From Aureimonas ureilytica DSM 18598 = NBRC 106430 (GTDB lineage: Bacteria; Pseudomonadota; Alphaproteobacteria; Rhizobiales; Rhizobiaceae), in NCBI RefSeq assembly GCF_000382705.1, contig NZ_ARQE01000006.1:103028-167027 (forward strand): DNA of 64,000 bases, read 5' to 3'. This document shows positions 8,997 through 18,512 of this stretch, piece after piece. Numbering within the stretch: position 1 is the stretch's first letter; each line of letters opens with the position of its first letter. A program made the translations under genes and the position numbers. The notes beneath the pieces were generated by a model. The model was given only the letters and a program-made list of their open reading frames with translations, searched no databases and was not told the origin of the DNA.

Positions 8997-10199
8997 ATGA
9001 CCGCCGATGAGCGTCCCGCGATCGAATTCCGCAATGTCGATATCGTCTTCGGCGACAAGCAGGCCGAGGCCCTTCGGCTGATCGATGCCGGAAAGACGCG
9101 CGACGAAATCCTGAAGGCGACGGACTCGGTTCTCGGCGCGGCGGGCGTCAACCTGTCGGTGCGTCGCGGCGAGATCTGCGTGCTCATGGGTCTGTCGGGC
9201 TCGGGCAAGTCCACCATTCTGCGCGCCGTGAACCGGCTGAACGAGGTGGCGAGAGGCGAAGTCCACGTCCTTCACCGTGACCGGCCGGTGGATGTCGCGC
9301 GCTGCGACGAGCGTGTGCTGAGGGACATCCGCACCCACACCGTCTCCATGGTGTTCCAGCAATTCGCCCTCCTGCCCTGGCGCACCGTCCGTCAGAACGC
9401 AGGGCTCGGGCTGGAGCTTCAAGGCCTGTCAGTCAGCGAGCGCAACCGCATCGTGGACGAGAAGCTCGCGATGGTCGGCCTCACCAAATGGGCGGACAAA
9501 TACGCCCACGAACTCTCAGGCGGCATGCAGCAGCGCGTCGGTCTCGCGCGCGCCTTCGCCACCGACGCCGACATCCTTCTCATGGACGAGCCCTTCTCGG
9601 CGCTCGATCCGCTGATCCGTGCCAAGCTTCAGGACGAGCTTCTCGAACTGCAGCAGTCGATCCGCAAGACCATCCTTTTCGTCAGCCACGATCTGGACGA
9701 GGCGATGAAGCTCGGCAACCGGATCGCGATCATGCAGGACGGACGGATCGTTCAGGCGGGCCAGCCGGAGGACATTCTCCTCTCGCCCGCGACGCCTTAC
9801 GTCGCCGAGTTCGTGCGGCACATGAACCCGCTGAACGTCCTTCGAGGCTCCGCCGTCATGCGGCCGGTGCGCGCCATCAAGCGCGAAGCCGGCGCGCTGC
9901 TTCTCGACGAGGCCGGCGGCGTGCGGCTTGAGGTCGACGCGTCGGATCGTCCCGTCAGCGTTCACATCGAAGGCCATGGCGGAACGCTCGGCCATGCCGA
10001 TGGCGACGAGGGACAGGTCGATCACCCCTGCGACGTCATCGTCGCGCCGGTCGATCTGAAGCTGCGCGCGGCGATCGCGCTGAAGCGCCAGACCAACCAC
10101 CCGATCCTCCTCGTGGACGATCTCGGCCGCCTCGCCGGCCTGTGCGACGACGAGGAAATCTATCGCGGCCTTCTCCAGCGCTCGGAGCCGCGCGCCTGA
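8997..10199 (+). CDS. choV: Choline ABC transporter, ATP-binding protein ChoV
   Basis: 400-residue ProV-type ATPase energising choline uptake. Walker A GLSGSGKS is at residues 65-72, the signature LSGGMQQR at about 168, Walker B LLMDEP about 20 residues later, and a switch His in FVSHDLDEA. The C-terminal ~110 residues resemble the regulatory extension of quaternary-amine ATPases and end in a partly degenerate CBS-like segment (PILLVDDLGRLAGL). The start is the ATG 2 bp after choW. Its stop lies in a hairpin shared with the converging DUF2218 gene. Confidence 0.93.
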   Translation: MTADERPAIEFRNVDIVFGDKQAEALRLIDAGKTRDEILKATDSVLGAAGVNLSVRRGEICVLMGLSGSGKSTILRAVNRLNEVARGEVHVLHRDRPVDVARCDERVLRDIRTHTVSMVFQQFALLPWRTVRQNAGLGLELQGLSVSERNRIVDEKLAMVGLTKWADKYAHELSGGMQQRVGLARAFATDADILLMDEPFSALDPLIRAKLQDELLELQQSIRKTILFVSHDLDEAMKLGNRIAIMQDGRIVQAGQPEDILLSPATPYVAEFVRHMNPLNVLRGSAVMRPVRAIKREAGALLLDEAGGVRLEVDASDRPVSVHIEGHGGTLGHADGDEGQVDHPCDVIVAPVDLKLRAAIALKRQTNHPILLVDDLGRLAGLCDDEEIYRGLLQRSEPRA

Positions 10200-10213
10200 G
10201 CGCGGCTCAGGCG
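10193..10213. terminator. Bidirectional hairpin spanning two convergent stop codons
   Basis: Perfect 9-bp inverted repeat CGCCTGAGC-GCG-GCTCAGGCG. It covers the choV stop and the stop of the converging DUF2218 gene. No T-run follows on either strand, so it may end or stabilise both transcripts without being a strong intrinsic terminator. Confidence 0.4.
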
Positions 10214-10494
10214 TCGCGCGTCCAGTCGAAGGTCAGCTCCTCGCGGAAGGCGAAGCGGGTGATGTGATCCGCGACGACGCGCTCCAACTGATCGAGCGCG
10301 GCCGCATCCTCGGCGCGCAGCGCGACCGTCAGCCGATCCGAGGCGGCGTCCATCACGGTGACCCCGCTCGGCAGCGTGATTTCGCCATGCTCGGGCGTGA
10401 ACTCCACTGGAAACTTGTGTGCCCAATGCTTGCAGAGCTGCTGGAGATAGCGGCTCGCGTGTTCGGTCGAAACCTCGGCTCGGCTGGTCGGCAT
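10207..10494 (-). CDS. Small DUF2218-domain protein
   Basis: 95-residue protein made of one DUF2218 domain, a small alpha/beta fold of uncertain function that in many proteobacteria is also found fused to siderophore-interacting proteins. The N terminus MPTSRAEVSTEHASRYLQQL followed by CKHWAHKF is typical of the free-standing family. The ATG at 10494 is chosen because AGAGG sits 8 bp before it and family members start MPTS; the ATG at 10500 and a TTG at 10515 are in frame but poorly spaced. It converges on choV. A second DUF2218 domain occurs in this window at the N terminus of the protein at 54347-55435. No function can be assigned. Confidence 0.8.
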   Translation of the reverse strand: MPTSRAEVSTEHASRYLQQLCKHWAHKFPVEFTPEHGEITLPSGVTVMDAASDRLTVALRAEDAAALDQLERVVADHITRFAFREELTFDWTRDA

Positions 10495-10590
10495 ATTCAT
10501 GACCTCTGTCGTCAACTTATGCCGCTCGTCCTACAGGAGGATCGAGGCGCTGTCCTCCGCGTTTGCCAGGGCCTTGATGTGAGCGCCAAC

Positions 10591-10620
10591 AAAAAAGGTG
10601 CCGGGATCGCTCCCGGCACC
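10591..10620 (-). terminator. Rho-independent terminator of the ggu sugar array
   Basis: Perfect 10-bp stem GGTGCCGGGA/TCCCGGCACC with a 4-nt loop (10597-10620). It is followed on the minus strand by six T (10596-10591). It lies 30 bp past the gguB stop and ends the long minus-strand operon. Confidence 0.9.
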
Positions 10621-10649
10621 TTCGCATTCGCCCGCAAGGCTCGGAAATA

Positions 10650-11844
10650 TCAGGCCTTGTTGCGGTTGTAGACGTCGAAGCAGACAGCGGCGAGAAGCAC
10701 GAGGCCCTTGATGACCTGCTGGTCGTCGATGCCGATGCCGAGGATCGACATGCCGTTGTTCATGACGCCCATGATGAAGGCGCCGACCACCGCGCCCATG
10801 ACCTTGCCGACGCCGCCATAGGCCGAGGCGCCGCCGATGAAGCAGGCCGCGATGACGTCGAGCTCGAAGCCGACGCCGGCCTTCGGCGTGGCGGAGTTGA
10901 GGCGCGCCGCGAAGATCAGGCCGGCGAGCGCGGCCAGAACGCCCATGTTGACGAAGGTGAAGAAGGTCAGGCGCTCGGTGCGGATGCCCGAAAGCTTGGC
11001 GGCCTTCTCGTTGCCGCCGACGGCGTAGATGCGGCGGCCCGCCGTGGTGCGCGTCGTCATGAAGCCATAGACCGCAATGAGCAGCGCCATGACGATGAGG
11101 ACGTTCGGGAAGCCGTTATAGGACGCCATCAGATAGGTGATGAGCATGATCGCGGCGGCGATGAAGATATTGCGGCCCGCGAACAGGCCCATCGGCTCGT
11201 CCACGTGACCGGCCTTCGCCTGCTTGGCGCGCTTGCGCATCGACAGGACGACGATCGTTCCGGCGGCAATGGCACCGATCAGAAGCGTCGTCATGTGGAG
11301 ACCGCCGGTGCCGCCGAGGAAGTCCGGGATGAAGCCCTTGGACAGCTTCTGGAAGCCTTCCGGGAACGGGCCGATCGAGGCCGAACCCAGCACCTTCAGG
11401 GTGAGGCCGCGGAACACCAACATGCCCGCCAGCGTCACGATGAAGGACGGAACCTTGAAATAGGCGACGAGATAGCCCTGCGCCGCGCCGATCAGCGCGC
11501 CCGCGAGAAGGCCGATGCCGGCCGCCGTCAGGCCGCTGAAGCCGTGGTTCACCATCAACACGGCGCCGAGACCGCCGATGAAGCCGGCGACCGAGCCGAC
11601 CGACAGGTCGATATGGCCGGTGATGATGATGAGCAGCATGCCGATCGCCATGATGACGATGTAGCTGTTCTGCAGGATGAGGTTCGTCAGGTTCAGCGGG
11701 CGCATGAGAACGCCGCCCGTCATGAACTGGAAGAAGGCCATGATGACGACCAGCGCCATCAGCATTCCGTATTCGCGGATATGGCCGCTCAGCACGCCCC
11801 AGGCGGCACCCTTGCCTCCGCCCCGTTCTGTCTCGTCGACGGTC

Positions 11845-11855
<11 letters not shown>
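10650..11855 (-). CDS. gguB: Multiple-sugar ABC transporter, permease GguB
   Basis: 401-residue membrane permease of the XylH/MmsB class, the translocation pore for sugars delivered by ChvE. It has about ten hydrophobic segments; the family hallmark [18 protein letters not shown] lies near residues 75-95 and the late loop reads [19 protein letters not shown]. The length is typical for XylH/GguB, which carry extra mid-protein helices compared with RbsC. It overlaps gguA by 11 bp and is the last gene before a strong terminator. Confidence 0.93.
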
Positions 11856-13386
<1,531 letters not shown>

Positions 13387-13448
13387 CGGCGACCTCGAAT
13401 CCTGTTGGCCACACCCCTCGCTTCGGGGCGTCGGCACGTATCGAAGAC

Positions 13449-13473
13449 GGGGCGAGGGAAAGCCCCCCGCCCC
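13449..13473 (-). terminator. Intercistronic stem-loop between chvE1 and gguA
   Basis: A 10-bp GC-rich stem with one mismatch (13449-13458 with 13464-13473) and a 5-nt loop, 15 bp after the chvE1 stop. No T-run follows. A stem-loop here is common in ABC operons, where it protects the binding-protein message and reduces read-through into the membrane genes. Confidence 0.45.
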
Positions 13474-13487
13474 GCCGGATGCTGACG

Positions 13488-14549
13488 TTACTTGATTTCG
13501 TCGGCCTTGTAGTAGCCGCTGTCGACCAGCGCCTGGGTCACGTTGTCCTTGGTGACGAGGACCGGCTTCAGGAGGTAGGACGGCACGGTCTTGACGCCGT
13601 TCTCGTAGGTCTTGGTGTCGTTGACCGGAACGTCCTTGCCGGCGGCCATCGCGTCGACCATGTCGACCGTGACCTTGGCCAGCTCGCGCGTGTCCTTGAA
13701 GATCGTCGAGGTCTGGTTGCCGGCGAGGATCGCCTTCACCGACGGCAGCTCGGCGTCCTGACCGGTGATGACGGGCATCTTCTTGTCGCCCGAACCGTAG
13801 CCGACGCCGCGCAGCGAGGAGATGATGCCGATCGACAGGCCGTCATAGGGCGAGAGAACCGCATCGACGTTCTTGTCGGTGTAGTAGGCCGACAGGAGGT
13901 TGTCCATGCGCGCCTGGGCGACCGAGGGGTCCCAACGCAGCGTGCCGACCGTGTCCATGCCCTTCTGGCCCGACGGGATCACGAGCTTGCCCGAGTCGAT
14001 GTAGGGCTGCAGCACGCTCATCGCGCCGTTGTAGAAGAAGAAGGCGTTGTTGTCGTCCGGCGAGCCGCCGAAGAGCTCGATGTTGAAGGGACCCTTGCCG
14101 TCCTTCAGGCCGAGCGAGTCGACGATCGACGTCGCCTGGAGCACGCCGACCTGGAAATTGTCGAAGGTCGCGTAGTAGTCGACATTGCCCGAATTGCGGA
14201 TCAGACGGTCATAGGCGATGACCTTGATGCCGCTGTCGGCGGCCTGCTGAAGGACGTCCGTCAGCGTCGTGCCGTCGATCGAGGCGATCACGAGCACCTT
14301 GGCGCCCTTGGTGACCATGTTCTCGATCTGCGAGAGCTGGGTCGGAATGTCGTCTTCGGCGTACTGGAGGTCGGTCTTGTAGCCGCGCTCCTGGAGCACC
14401 TTCACCATGTTGTCGCCGTCGGCGATCCAGCGGGTGGACGACTTGGTCGGCATGGCGATGCCGACGACGCCCTTGTCCTGCGCGAAAGCGCCCGACATCA
14501 GCGTGAGACCGAGGGCGACGCCCGCCGCCAGGATCTTCAGAGACTTCAT
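13488..14549 (-). CDS. chvE: ChvE-type multiple-sugar-binding protein (copy 1)
   Basis: 353-residue periplasmic binding protein closely resembling Agrobacterium ChvE, which binds galactose, arabinose, glucose and related aldoses and, in agrobacteria, also signals to VirA. The signal peptide is cleaved at about residue 23 (GAFA|QDKG). Family segments are [22 protein letters not shown] and [15 protein letters not shown]. The pocket-region stretch SPYDGLSIG (233-241) matches the Agrobacterium protein as remembered. The start is the ATG at 14549 with a GGGGAGA site just before it. It lies directly upstream of gguA-gguB and is thus the cognate receptor. The neighbouring gene is a near-full-length paralogue. 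Confidence 0.92.
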   Translation of the reverse strand: MKSLKILAAGVALGLTLMSGAFAQDKGVVGIAMPTKSSTRWIADGDNMVKVLQERGYKTDLQYAEDDIPTQLSQIENMVTKGAKVLVIASIDGTTLTDVLQQAADSGIKVIAYDRLIRNSGNVDYYATFDNFQVGVLQATSIVDSLGLKDGKGPFNIELFGGSPDDNNAFFFYNGAMSVLQPYIDSGKLVIPSGQKGMDTVGTLRWDPSVAQARMDNLLSAYYTDKNVDAVLSPYDGLSIGIISSLRGVGYGSGDKKMPVITGQDAELPSVKAILAGNQTSTIFKDTRELAKVTVDMVDAMAAGKDVPVNDTKTYENGVKTVPSYLLKPVLVTKDNVTQALVDSGYYKADEIK

Positions 14550-14770
14550 GCTTCTCCCCTTTGAAAGACGCGCCACGGCCCGGCCGTCGCGCGAGTTCGC
14601 GACCCTCCTCCTTCCGCCCCTCCAGCCCGCGCCTATCTAAGGTCGCGGCCATCCCGAACGGCCGTAGGAAGACGATCGTAGCCTCGGCGGATGCGCATCG
14701 TGTCAGACGCATCGCCTATCGTTTCGAAACGCGCATCGCCGGAGCGCGGGGCATCGCGGCGGACCGTGGA

Positions 14771-14791
14771 GCGCCGGCGCTGGGCCGGCGC
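14771..14791 (-). terminator. Intercistronic stem-loop between chvE2 and chvE1
   Basis: Perfect 8-bp GC-only stem (14771-14778 with 14784-14791) and a 5-nt loop, 10 bp after the chvE2 stop on the minus strand, with no T-run. The rest of the 252-bp gap (14550-14801) has no gene; it probably holds a secondary promoter for chvE1, but no clear -35/-10 pair was found. Confidence 0.45.
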
Positions 14792-14801
14792 CCCGCCGAG
14801 C

Positions 14802-15866
14802 TTACTTCAGCTGATCGGCCGTGTAGTAGCCGCTGTCCACCAGCACCTTGACCGCATTGTCCTTGGTGATGAGGATCGGCTTCAGAAGCTCGGCCGGCAC
14901 GACCTTGACGCCGTTGTCGTAGGTCTTGGTGTCGTTCACGGCGACTTCCTTGCCGCCCAGCGTCGCGTCGACCATGTCGACGGCAGCCTTGGCGAGATCG
15001 CGCGTGTCCTTGAATATCGTCGAGGTCTGGTTGCCGGCGAGGATCGCCTTGACCGACGGCAACTCGGCGTCCTGACCGGTGATCACCGGCATCTTCTTGT
15101 CGCCCGTGCCGTAGCCGACGCCCTTCAGCGAAGAGATGATGCCGATGGCGAGCACGTCGTTCGGCGCCAGAACCGCGTCCACCTTCTTGTCGGTGTAATT
15201 GGCCGACAGGAGGTTGTCCATGCGGGCCTGCGCGGTCGCGGCGTCCCAGCGCAGCGTGCCGACGACGTTCATGCCGGTCTGGCCCGACGGGATCACGAGC
15301 TTGCCCTGGTCGATATAGGGCTGCAGCACGCTCATCGCGCCGTTGTAGAAGAAGAAGGCGTTGTTGTCGTCCGGCGAGCCGCCGAAGAGCTCGATATTGA
15401 AGGGGCCCTTGCCGTCCTTCAGGCCGAGCGCATCGACGATCGACGTCGCCTGGAGCACGCCGACCTGATAATTGTCGAAGGTCGCGTAATAGCTGACATT
15501 GGGCGAATTGCGGATCAGGCGGTCATAGGCGATGACCTTGATGCCGCTGTCGGCCGCCTGCTGGAGAATGTCGGTCATGGTCGTGCCGTCGACCGGCGCG
15601 ATCACGAGCACCTTGGCGCCCTTGGTGACCATGTTCTCGATCTGCGACAGCTGCGTGGAGACGTCGTCCTCGGCATATTGGAGATCGGCGTCGTAGCCCT
15701 TCTCCTTCAGGGTCTTCACCATGTTGGCGCCGTCCGCGATCCAGCGCGCGACGGACTTGTCGGGCATCGAGACGCCGACCGTGCCCTTGTCCTGTGCCGA
15801 AGCCGAACCCGCGAAGGCCATGGCGCCGATCGCCGCAGCGGCCAGCAAGGTCTTCATCATCTTCAT
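14802..15866 (-). CDS. ChvE paralogue, sugar-binding protein (copy 2)
   Basis: 354-residue periplasmic sugar-binding protein, a tandem paralogue of the downstream chvE. The signal peptide is cleaved at about residue 24 (SASA|QDKG). Long blocks are identical to copy 1, such as [20 protein letters not shown] and [20 protein letters not shown]. Differences cluster in ligand-facing regions: MPDKSVARW for [18 protein letters not shown] for SPYDGLSIG, and PAELLKP for PSYLLKP. The start at 15866 has GGAGGA upstream. Both copies probably feed GguAB with different ligand preferences. The alternative is a recent duplication without specialisation. Confidence 0.9.
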   Translation of the reverse strand: MKMMKTLLAAAAIGAMAFAGSASAQDKGTVGVSMPDKSVARWIADGANMVKTLKEKGYDADLQYAEDDVSTQLSQIENMVTKGAKVLVIAPVDGTTMTDILQQAADSGIKVIAYDRLIRNSPNVSYYATFDNYQVGVLQATSIVDALGLKDGKGPFNIELFGGSPDDNNAFFFYNGAMSVLQPYIDQGKLVIPSGQTGMNVVGTLRWDAATAQARMDNLLSANYTDKKVDAVLAPNDVLAIGIISSLKGVGYGTGDKKMPVITGQDAELPSVKAILAGNQTSTIFKDTRDLAKAAVDMVDATLGGKEVAVNDTKTYDNGVKVVPAELLKPILITKDNAVKVLVDSGYYTADQLK

Positions 15867-15969
15867 GTCATTCCTCCCGAAAGGACCCAACCGGCCTGCC
15901 GGCTCGCGGCTCGACCGACGCCCCCGATTTCGATCTGGCCCGGACAACTCTCCTCAACCCAGGCCTGAT

Positions 15970-15980
15970 TTGTCTGATGA
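15970..15980. promoter_or_regulatory. Candidate regulator site TTGTCTGATGA upstream of chvE2
   Basis: An AT-rich island (15965-16029) in the 163-bp gap between dgoA and chvE2 contains TTGTCTGATGA. The same TTGTCTG core occurs at the predicted start of the gguC-led transcript (23480-23486). GntR/FadR-class sugar-acid regulators often use sites with a TNGTCTGACNA-like core. No such regulator is encoded in this window. Confidence 0.3.
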
Positions 15981-16029
15981 TTAACCCATCGCTCGCACGC
16001 GAACAATGGAGTTCTTCCACCCGACTGAT

Positions 16030-16671
16030 TTATCCTAAACCGAATATGCGGTCGTAGAGCAAGACGGCTGCGTCGGCTCGCGCACGTATTTCTTGTGCCG
16101 TCATCCCTGGCTTGTAGAGCGAGGAGCCGAGGCCGAAGGAGCGCACGCCGACCTTCGAGAAGGCTTCGAAATCCTTCTCCGAAACGCCGCCGACGACGCC
16201 GACTTCGCAATCCTTGGGAAGGACGGCGCGAATGGCCGCAACGCCGGTCGGGCCGAGCACGTTGGCGGGAAAGAACTTCAACGCCGAAGCGCCGGCGGCG
16301 AGCGCCTGGAAGGCCTCGGTGGGCGTGAAGACGCCGGGCATCGTCACCATGCCATGCGCCCCTGCCCGGCCGAGCACAGCCGGATCGACATTGGGCGAGA
16401 CGAGCAGGCGACCGCCCGCATCGGCCAGACGATCGACATTCTCGACCGACAGAACGGTGCCGGCCCCGATCCAATGATGGCCGGACGCGATTCGAACCGC
16501 CGTCTCGATCGAGCGGAAGGCGTCGGGCGAGTTCAAGGGGATCTCGATCGCCTCGAAGCCGGCTTCCATCAGCTCGGATACGACGGCCTCGGCCTCCTCC
16601 GGCTGAATGCCGCGCAGGATGGCGACCAGGGAGCGGCGAAGCTGCGGCCACGGGACTCGATTGGATGACAT
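16030..16671 (-). CDS. dgoA: 2-dehydro-3-deoxy-6-phosphogalactonate aldolase
   Basis: 213-residue class I aldolase of the KDPG/KDPGal family, cleaving the phosphorylated 2-keto-3-deoxy acid to pyruvate and glyceraldehyde 3-phosphate. The Schiff-base Lys is Lys132 in ALKFFPANVLGP. The other conserved parts are LVAILRGIQPEEA, the substrate loop EIPLNSP and the C-terminal phosphate-site glycines GVVGGVSE and GLGSSLYKPG. Length and motifs favour the galactonate enzyme (DgoA) over Eda. It starts 5 bp after dgoK, completing the last two steps of the De Ley-Doudoroff route. Confidence 0.92.
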   Translation of the reverse strand: MSSNRVPWPQLRRSLVAILRGIQPEEAEAVVSELMEAGFEAIEIPLNSPDAFRSIETAVRIASGHHWIGAGTVLSVENVDRLADAGGRLLVSPNVDPAVLGRAGAHGMVTMPGVFTPTEAFQALAAGASALKFFPANVLGPTGVAAIRAVLPKDCEVGVVGGVSEKDFEAFSKVGVRSFGLGSSLYKPGMTAQEIRARADAAVLLYDRIFGLG

Positions 16672-16676
16672 CGGAA

Positions 16677-17597
16677 TCAGCTCTCCGCTGAGAAAAGGGA
16701 CCGCGCGGCCTGGGCGAGACCGTGCCTGACGCAGCTGTCGGCGTCGAGACGGCGGAAGGCACCCATGCCGATCGCCTCGAAGGCGGCGGCGTAAAGCTCG
16801 GCGATCGGACCGGACGCCAGAAGCGCCGCGCCCTTCAGGCTGCCATGGCGCTCGGCCGCGCCGGCAAGTTCGAGACCCAGAAGAAGGCCCGACAGCCGCG
16901 CGGCCTGCGCCTGAGGCTCGGCGCCGTGCAGGAGCCAGCCGGCCCGGATCGAGAACAGGAAATTGGTGGCCAGCGCCGGCGCCTCGAAGGCCCGCCGCAC
17001 GCCGTCGAGGAAGTCGGGCGAGGCCGAGACCGCGGCTTCCCCTTCGACGGCCTGACGCAGGATGGAATGCGAGCGCAGAAGCTGGAACAGCTCGCCCGTC
17101 ATGAAGGTCGAGAAGGCGTCGATCACGCCATCGGTCAGCGACACCCATTTGGAATGGGTACCGGGCATGCAGACGAGACCCGAGCGATAGCCCTCCGCCA
17201 CGACGCCGAGGAGCTGCGTTTCCTCGCCGCGCATGACGTCCGGCTCCCAGGCCGCGCGCTGCGCGAGGCCGGGCAGAATGTAGACCGGACGGGCGATGCC
17301 CGGCACTTTCGTGGCACGGGCCCCGAGATCACCGAGTTCAAGCGGCGTGTCGAGATAGGCCGCCTCGATCCATCCGGCGCGCGAACCCACCATGCCGCAG
17401 AGGATCGCGGGCGCGTCCGGCCCGAGACCGAGCGCCGCGAGATGCCCTTCCAGCACGGTTTCGAAGCCGCGCTCCGCCGCGGTCGTCAGACCGTCCTTGG
17501 CACGCGTTTCTCCGAGCACCGTGCCATCCCCGCCGATGGCCCAGGCCCGAAAGGAGGTGGTCCCCCAATCGACGGCTGCGTAGGTCGGCGTCGTCAT
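16677..17597 (-). CDS. dgoK: 2-dehydro-3-deoxygalactonokinase
   Basis: 306-residue kinase phosphorylating 2-keto-3-deoxygalactonate before the DgoA aldolase. DgoK features visible are AVDWGTTSFRAW at the N-terminal phosphate loop, CGMVGSRAGW, then MRGEETQLLG and MPGTHSKWV. The start is the ATG at 17597, which overlaps the stop of the upstream lactonase gene (ATGA), giving tight coupling; upstream in-frame starts would run into that gene. It lies between the lactonase and dgoA genes of one operon. Confidence 0.93.
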   Translation of the reverse strand: MTTPTYAAVDWGTTSFRAWAIGGDGTVLGETRAKDGLTTAAERGFETVLEGHLAALGLGPDAPAILCGMVGSRAGWIEAAYLDTPLELGDLGARATKVPGIARPVYILPGLAQRAAWEPDVMRGEETQLLGVVAEGYRSGLVCMPGTHSKWVSLTDGVIDAFSTFMTGELFQLLRSHSILRQAVEGEAAVSASPDFLDGVRRAFEAPALATNFLFSIRAGWLLHGAEPQAQAARLSGLLLGLELAGAAERHGSLKGAALLASGPIAELYAAAFEAIGMGAFRRLDADSCVRHGLAQAARSLFSAES

Positions 17598-18478
17598 GCG
17601 CTGATCCGCACGCTCGGCTCGGGAATACCGCGCGCATGGACATCGAGCACCAGGGTCATTCCGGCGTTCGGATCGGCCTTCTTCTCGTCTTCGCTCATGC
17701 CTTCCCAAGCCGTCGTCACCAGGAGGCGATCGAGATCCGGTCCGATGAAGCTCGGGCAGCTCGGCCGCGTCGCGGGCACGCGGATGGTCCGCACCCGGTC
17801 GCCCTCCGGCGTATAGACGTCAACAGCCGAAGCGCCCCACCGGGCGTTCCAGATCAGGCCCTCTGAATCCACGACAGCGCCGTCCAACCCGCCCTCGCCG
17901 CCGCGATGGTCGTAGAGAACCGAGGGCTGGCCGATGGGCAGGCCCGTATCGGGATCGAGCGGCACGCGATGGAACAGGTTCACCCGGCTGTCGGTGAAAT
18001 AGCCGGTGCGGCCGTCCGGCGAGAAGCAGATGCCGTTCGGAATGGAAATGTCGGAAAAGAGACGGCGGAGTTCGCCATCCCGGAACCAGTAGATCGAGCC
18101 GGCGCCCTGTTCGGCGGAGCGGCCCATCGTTCCGATCCACAGCGCACCCGCCGGATGGACGCGCCCGTCATTGGAGCGCGTCACCGAATTGTCGGACTCG
18201 AGATGCGTGAGCAGATCGAGCCGCCCGCTGGCCCGGTCGCGAACGAACAGACCATCGGAGCTTGCGATCAGCTGGCGCTTGTCGTCGATCGGCGCGAGCA
18301 CGCTTCCCATGAAGGGAAGATCGTGAGCCTGCACCGAACCGTCGCCCAAGCGCGCTTCGAAGAGTTTGCACTCGACGATATCGAACCACCATGCGGTGTT
18401 GGTGCGCCCGTCATAGGACGGGCCCTCCCCCAGATGGCAGCGATGATCCGATAGAATTTCGATCGCAACGTCACTCAA
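17594..18478 (-). CDS. SMP-30/gluconolactonase-family sugar lactonase
   Basis: 294-residue six-bladed beta-propeller lactonase that would open the galactono- or arabinonolactone made by the dehydrogenase of this operon. Metal-site landmarks of the SMP-30/regucalcin family are present: LGEGPSYD near residue 17, RSNDGRVHPAGALWIGTM near 100, SIPNGICFSPDGRTGYFTDS near 147 and GGLDGAVVDSEG near 200. The start codon is TTG at 18478 with a purine-rich GGGGAA upstream; no in-frame ATG is available. It overlaps dgoK by 4 bp. Confidence 0.9.
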   Translation of the reverse strand: MSDVAIEILSDHRCHLGEGPSYDGRTNTAWWFDIVECKLFEARLGDGSVQAHDLPFMGSVLAPIDDKRQLIASSDGLFVRDRASGRLDLLTHLESDNSVTRSNDGRVHPAGALWIGTMGRSAEQGAGSIYWFRDGELRRLFSDISIPNGICFSPDGRTGYFTDSRVNLFHRVPLDPDTGLPIGQPSVLYDHRGGEGGLDGAVVDSEGLIWNARWGASAVDVYTPEGDRVRTIRVPATRPSCPSFIGPDLDRLLVTTAWEGMSEDEKKADPNAGMTLVLDVHARGIPEPSVRISA

Positions 18479-18512
18479 GCCGCGTTCCCCTTTTCGCTCG
18501 CGCCGTCTCTGC

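Noticed and set aside
14550..14801. A small gene between the two chvE copies
   Set aside because: Short frames there lack a ribosome site and family resemblance; the gap holds a stem-loop and probably control sequence.
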